A stretch of 64,000 nucleotides of DNA from positions 124,001 to 188,000 of the forward strand of contig CAWAMJ010000008.1 in assembly GCA_963783085.1 (NCBI GenBank). The letters are read 5' to 3'. Position numbers and translations under genes: made by a program. The notes beneath the pieces are model-generated. The model did no database searches. It was not told the origin of the DNA and saw only the letters and a list, made by a program, of their open reading frames with translations. Of this stretch, positions 61,727 to 64,000 are shown one piece after another. Positions within the stretch are counted from its first letter, which is position 1; every line of letters begins with the position of its first letter. Source of the DNA: CAVYUC01 sp963783085 (GTDB lineage Bacteria > Bacteroidota > Bacteroidia > Bacteroidales > Prolixibacteraceae).

Positions 61727-64000
61727 CTATTTGAAGATATTCTTCAAACCTTCCCCCACTTTGTTGATTGTTTTTTTCAAGTCTTCCTTTGCTGAATTCT
61801 TCACCTGCTCAGTAATCTGTCTGCGCGCTTCTGCCAAATCAACATTTACATTCGGTTCATTTACCGGGCCTTTAATTTCCACGGTTGCCGGAATTACCTG
61901 GATGTTCTCCTCACCGGGCAATACGCTCAAAATGTTCTGAATATCTTTCCCAAAAGCATCGCGCTGCACTTTAAAGTTGAGCTGCATATCAACCAGATTT
62001 TGGGTATTCAAACTTCCGGAAACCGTAGTTTCCTGTCCGGCGATTTTGGTATTGAATGGTTTCAAGAGCAGGTTTCCGTTATCAATGGTAAAATCCGCCT
62101 TAAAGTCGTCAATAACCACATTTTTTAATTTTTCCTGATTGAGCAAACCACCAATTTGCTGCAAAACCGGCGAATCGGTAATCTGTAAATTTTCAGTCGT
62201 TAAAACACCTGACCCGTTAACTGTAGGCATTTTGAGCTTGAGCATTTCATTAAACCGGCCGTTCATTTTAAGGTTCGAGCTTAACCTGCCTTTGCTGTCG
62301 TCGATAACCGGAACCATTTGCCGGATTCCTGTAATTGTTTTGGCCATTGCAGGAATATCGAAGTTGGATATGTTCATTCCAAAATCAAATGCCGGTTGAT
62401 TCTGCTTCGTGTTTTGATAAGAACCGGTCAATGTTAGCTGGCCGTCGAGCAGGTGCATGTTCAAATCATTCAGCACCAGTTTTCCGTCGCGCGCAGTAAT
62501 TAAACCGCTAATATTATTTATTGAAATGCGATCGAAAACTGCTGAATTAACAGAAGTCCGAAAAGTGAAATCCAGTTTTTCAGGAATATCGAAAGCCAGC
62601 GGTTCATTTTCCGCTGTCGGTTCGCCGTTTTGATTTTGATCCGGATTTTCAGTGGTCGCCGGTTCATTCGCCTGCAGCCTGAAAAGTTCGTTTAAATTTA
62701 ATTTTTGGGAATTCAACTGTAAGTTACCGTTGAGCTTTCCCTCGCTGAAATAATAATTCAGGTAATTCGAAACAGTTCCGGCGAGGTTGAAATCACTCTG
62801 CCCCACTCTCATTTGAAACTTGCTGAGGTTTATATGTTCAGGCGTGAAATCCATTTGTCCCTGAGGCACATAAACCACCTGAGTAAGTTCCGGAGATTGA
62901 AAAGAATAATTGTTCAGCAAAACCACGCCGTCCGCTTTTATTTTTTCGTACTGTTCATTTTCTATGGCTGAATAATTTCCGCGCACCAGCAAATTGGCGT
63001 CAACTGTTCCCGACATGTTCACGCTATCGAGTGGCAGCGCATCTTTCAAATGTTCGAAGTCGATTTTCCCTACGAAGGTCCCGTCGAACCAGGGATCAGA
63101 AATGAGATTTTTTAGTGTCAGCATCAAGTCGAGCGGGTTATTTCGAATTTCAGCATGTGCCTCACTTATTTTAACAACAGCAAGATCCCATGGTCCCTGC
63201 GGTTTTGTTACGGTTGCACCGGCCCTGATGTTTTTAATTTCCTCGGGAAGGCCGGAATAGTGCAGGTTACCATCGGATATATTAATTGCCAGGTTTAGAA
63301 CCGGATACGATTCTCCGGCCATAAAACCTTTGAATGAACCGTTCACTGTGGCTGTGCCATTCGCTTCCAAATCGTCCATATATTCATCATATTCAGGGGG
63401 AATTAACGCCAGAAAATTCCTGAAATCCGACTGTTGCGTTTTCAGTCCCAGGTCGAAAAAAATAGTATCGCCGGGAACCTGAACAGAACCGGTAACATTC
63501 ATTGGCAGCCGGTTAACCAGTAACTTATTTTCCAATATGGAAATGTCCATGGTTTCATAATTGATATCAAGAAGGGTTTCGGTTTCAAGCGAAACTTTGG
63601 AAATATAAGTTGAACCATCGTAAATGAGCGAAAACCGGCCAATTCCGCCGTCAGCCTCCAATTTTGCCGAAGTTCCGTACATTTCGCCCTTCAAATCGAA
63701 ATTAATATCCTCCAGATTGAGGAGCATTTGGGCATCGCGATCATCATAAATCAAATGAGCATTTTTGATGGTTATTTTTTCGAGCTGCAGATTAAACGAC
63801 TGCGATGTATCTGCAGGTATCTGTTCCTCCTGCGATTCCACCACGTCCCAATTAACTTCCTCCTGTTCGCTGACAATCAGGTGAAGTTTCGGATTGCTAA
63901 GTTCAATTTCGTCGATGCTCCTGTTGCTGCCAAAAAGGGAAAAAAGACCCATTTTCAAACTTACAGAAGGCGCATTCAGTAAGGTATCCCCGCTGAATTC
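61727..64000 (-). CDS. AsmA-family protein, N-terminus outside window
   Basis: At least 757 residues; the frame is open to the window edge, so the start is missing (the first codons seen read SGDTLLNAPSVSLKMGLFSL, typical of an internal AsmA stretch). AsmA proteins are long, beta-rich, membrane-anchored proteins implicated in lipid transport between membranes. The C-terminal segment NGSGVLTTENLQITDSPVLQQIGGLLNQEKLKN is the AsmA-like C-terminal block, ending in a helix VKNSAKEDLKKTINKVGEGLK. The gene ends 121 bases from the third BlaI operator. Confidence 0.85.
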   Translation of the reverse strand, partial: EFSGDTLLNAPSVSLKMGLFSLFGSNRSIDEIELSNPKLHLIVSEQEEVNWDVVESQEEQIPADTSQSFNLQLEKITIKNAHLIYDDRDAQMLLNLEDINFDLKGEMYGTSAKLEADGGIGRFSLIYDGSTYISKVSLETETLLDINYETMDISILENKLLVNRLPMNVTGSVQVPGDTIFFDLGLKTQQSDFRNFLALIPPEYDEYMDDLEANGTATVNGSFKGFMAGESYPVLNLAINISDGNLHYSGLPEEIKNIRAGATVTKPQGPWDLAVVKISEAHAEIRNNPLDLMLTLKNLISDPWFDGTFVGKIDFEHLKDALPLDSVNMSGTVDANLLVRGNYSAIENEQYEKIKADGVVLLNNYSFQSPELTQVVYVPQGQMDFTPEHINLSKFQMRVGQSDFNLAGTVSNYLNYYFSEGKLNGNLQLNSQKLNLNELFRLQANEPATTENPDQNQNGEPTAENEPLAFDIPEKLDFTFRTSVNSAVFDRISINNISGLITARDGKLVLNDLNMHLLDGQLTLTGSYQNTKQNQPAFDFGMNISNFDIPAMAKTITGIRQMVPVIDDSKGRLSSNLKMNGRFNEMLKLKMPTVNGSGVLTTENLQITDSPVLQQIGGLLNQEKLKNVVIDDFKADFTIDNGNLLLKPFNTKIAGQETTVSGSLNTQNLVDMQLNFKVQRDAFGKDIQNILSVLPGEENIQVIPATVEIKGPVNEPNVNVDLAEARRQITEQVKNSAKEDLKKTINKVGEGLKNIFK

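Overview
The window is a chromosomal segment of a Bacteroidota bacterium. The evidence is a type IX secretion C-terminal sorting domain, promoters of the Bacteroidota form TTTG-N18-20-TAnnTTTG at many gene starts, a glycine-tailed RRM protein, a DUF349 repeat protein, an E1 alpha-beta fusion, and a BlaI / M56-TonB pair. The style resembles Bacteroidia of the Marinilabiliales/Prolixibacteraceae kind, but that placement is inference. No rRNA, transposase, phage, plasmid or CRISPR locus was seen; one tRNA gene is present.

Layout. 0-3.2 kb: end of a sulfatase, a PlsC-type acyltransferase, a B3/B4 domain protein, an acetylesterase gene wrecked by two ~290 bp direct repeats, and an RNA-binding protein with a long leader. 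3.5-9.6 kb (minus): tcdA, a TatD hydrolase, elbB, then a methionine block (aspartate kinase, metY, metA) behind a promoter and a leader with a 30-codon ORF ending next to a hairpin. 9.8-21.7 kb: fabI, a DUF349 protein, a phosphatase-like protein lacking its nucleophile, aminopeptidase P, a cytidylate-kinase-like protein, Ung, a lipoprotein joining a DUF1080 and a PHP-like domain, an MFS transporter and an M49-like peptidase. 21.9-26.2 kb (plus): 3D-domain protein, Vat-type acetyltransferase, Crp/Fnr regulator with a perfect FNR-type palindrome after it, cupin, STAS-like protein and a T9SS substrate. 26.3-38.6 kb: tRNA-Arg(TCT), asnA, MFS, PhnP-like hydrolase, RsmI-like methylase, B12-type radical SAM protein, YciB-Nudix fusion, two FKBP lipoproteins, DHH phosphoesterase, ndk, dciA-like, recF, TPR protein, ribH. 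38.6-50.9 kb (minus): small secreted proteins, yidC-pyrG, flavodoxin with fused E1 and E2, pyrD-pyrK, an XRE regulator; three foldback repeats lie between these genes. 51.7-64 kb: metallophosphoesterase, a giant secreted protease/propeller/barrel protein, membrane proteins, a membrane LuxR regulator, a TPR protein, the M56-TonB / blaI / tonB cluster, and an AsmA-family protein cut by the window end.

How genes work together. Aspartate kinase, MetA (Glu111, predicted acetyl-type) and MetY form a route from aspartate-family precursors to homocysteine under apparent leader control. The BlaI repressor has a strong candidate operator, AACTAA-N4-TTAGTT, in tandem pairs 20 bp apart beside both blaI and the stand-alone tonB gene, overlying promoter elements with the same geometry. 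This ties the repressor, the M56-TonB fusion and the TonB paralogue into one likely regulon, the most interesting unit here. The tonB leader also holds nine perfect heptamer repeats, a possible length-variable switch.
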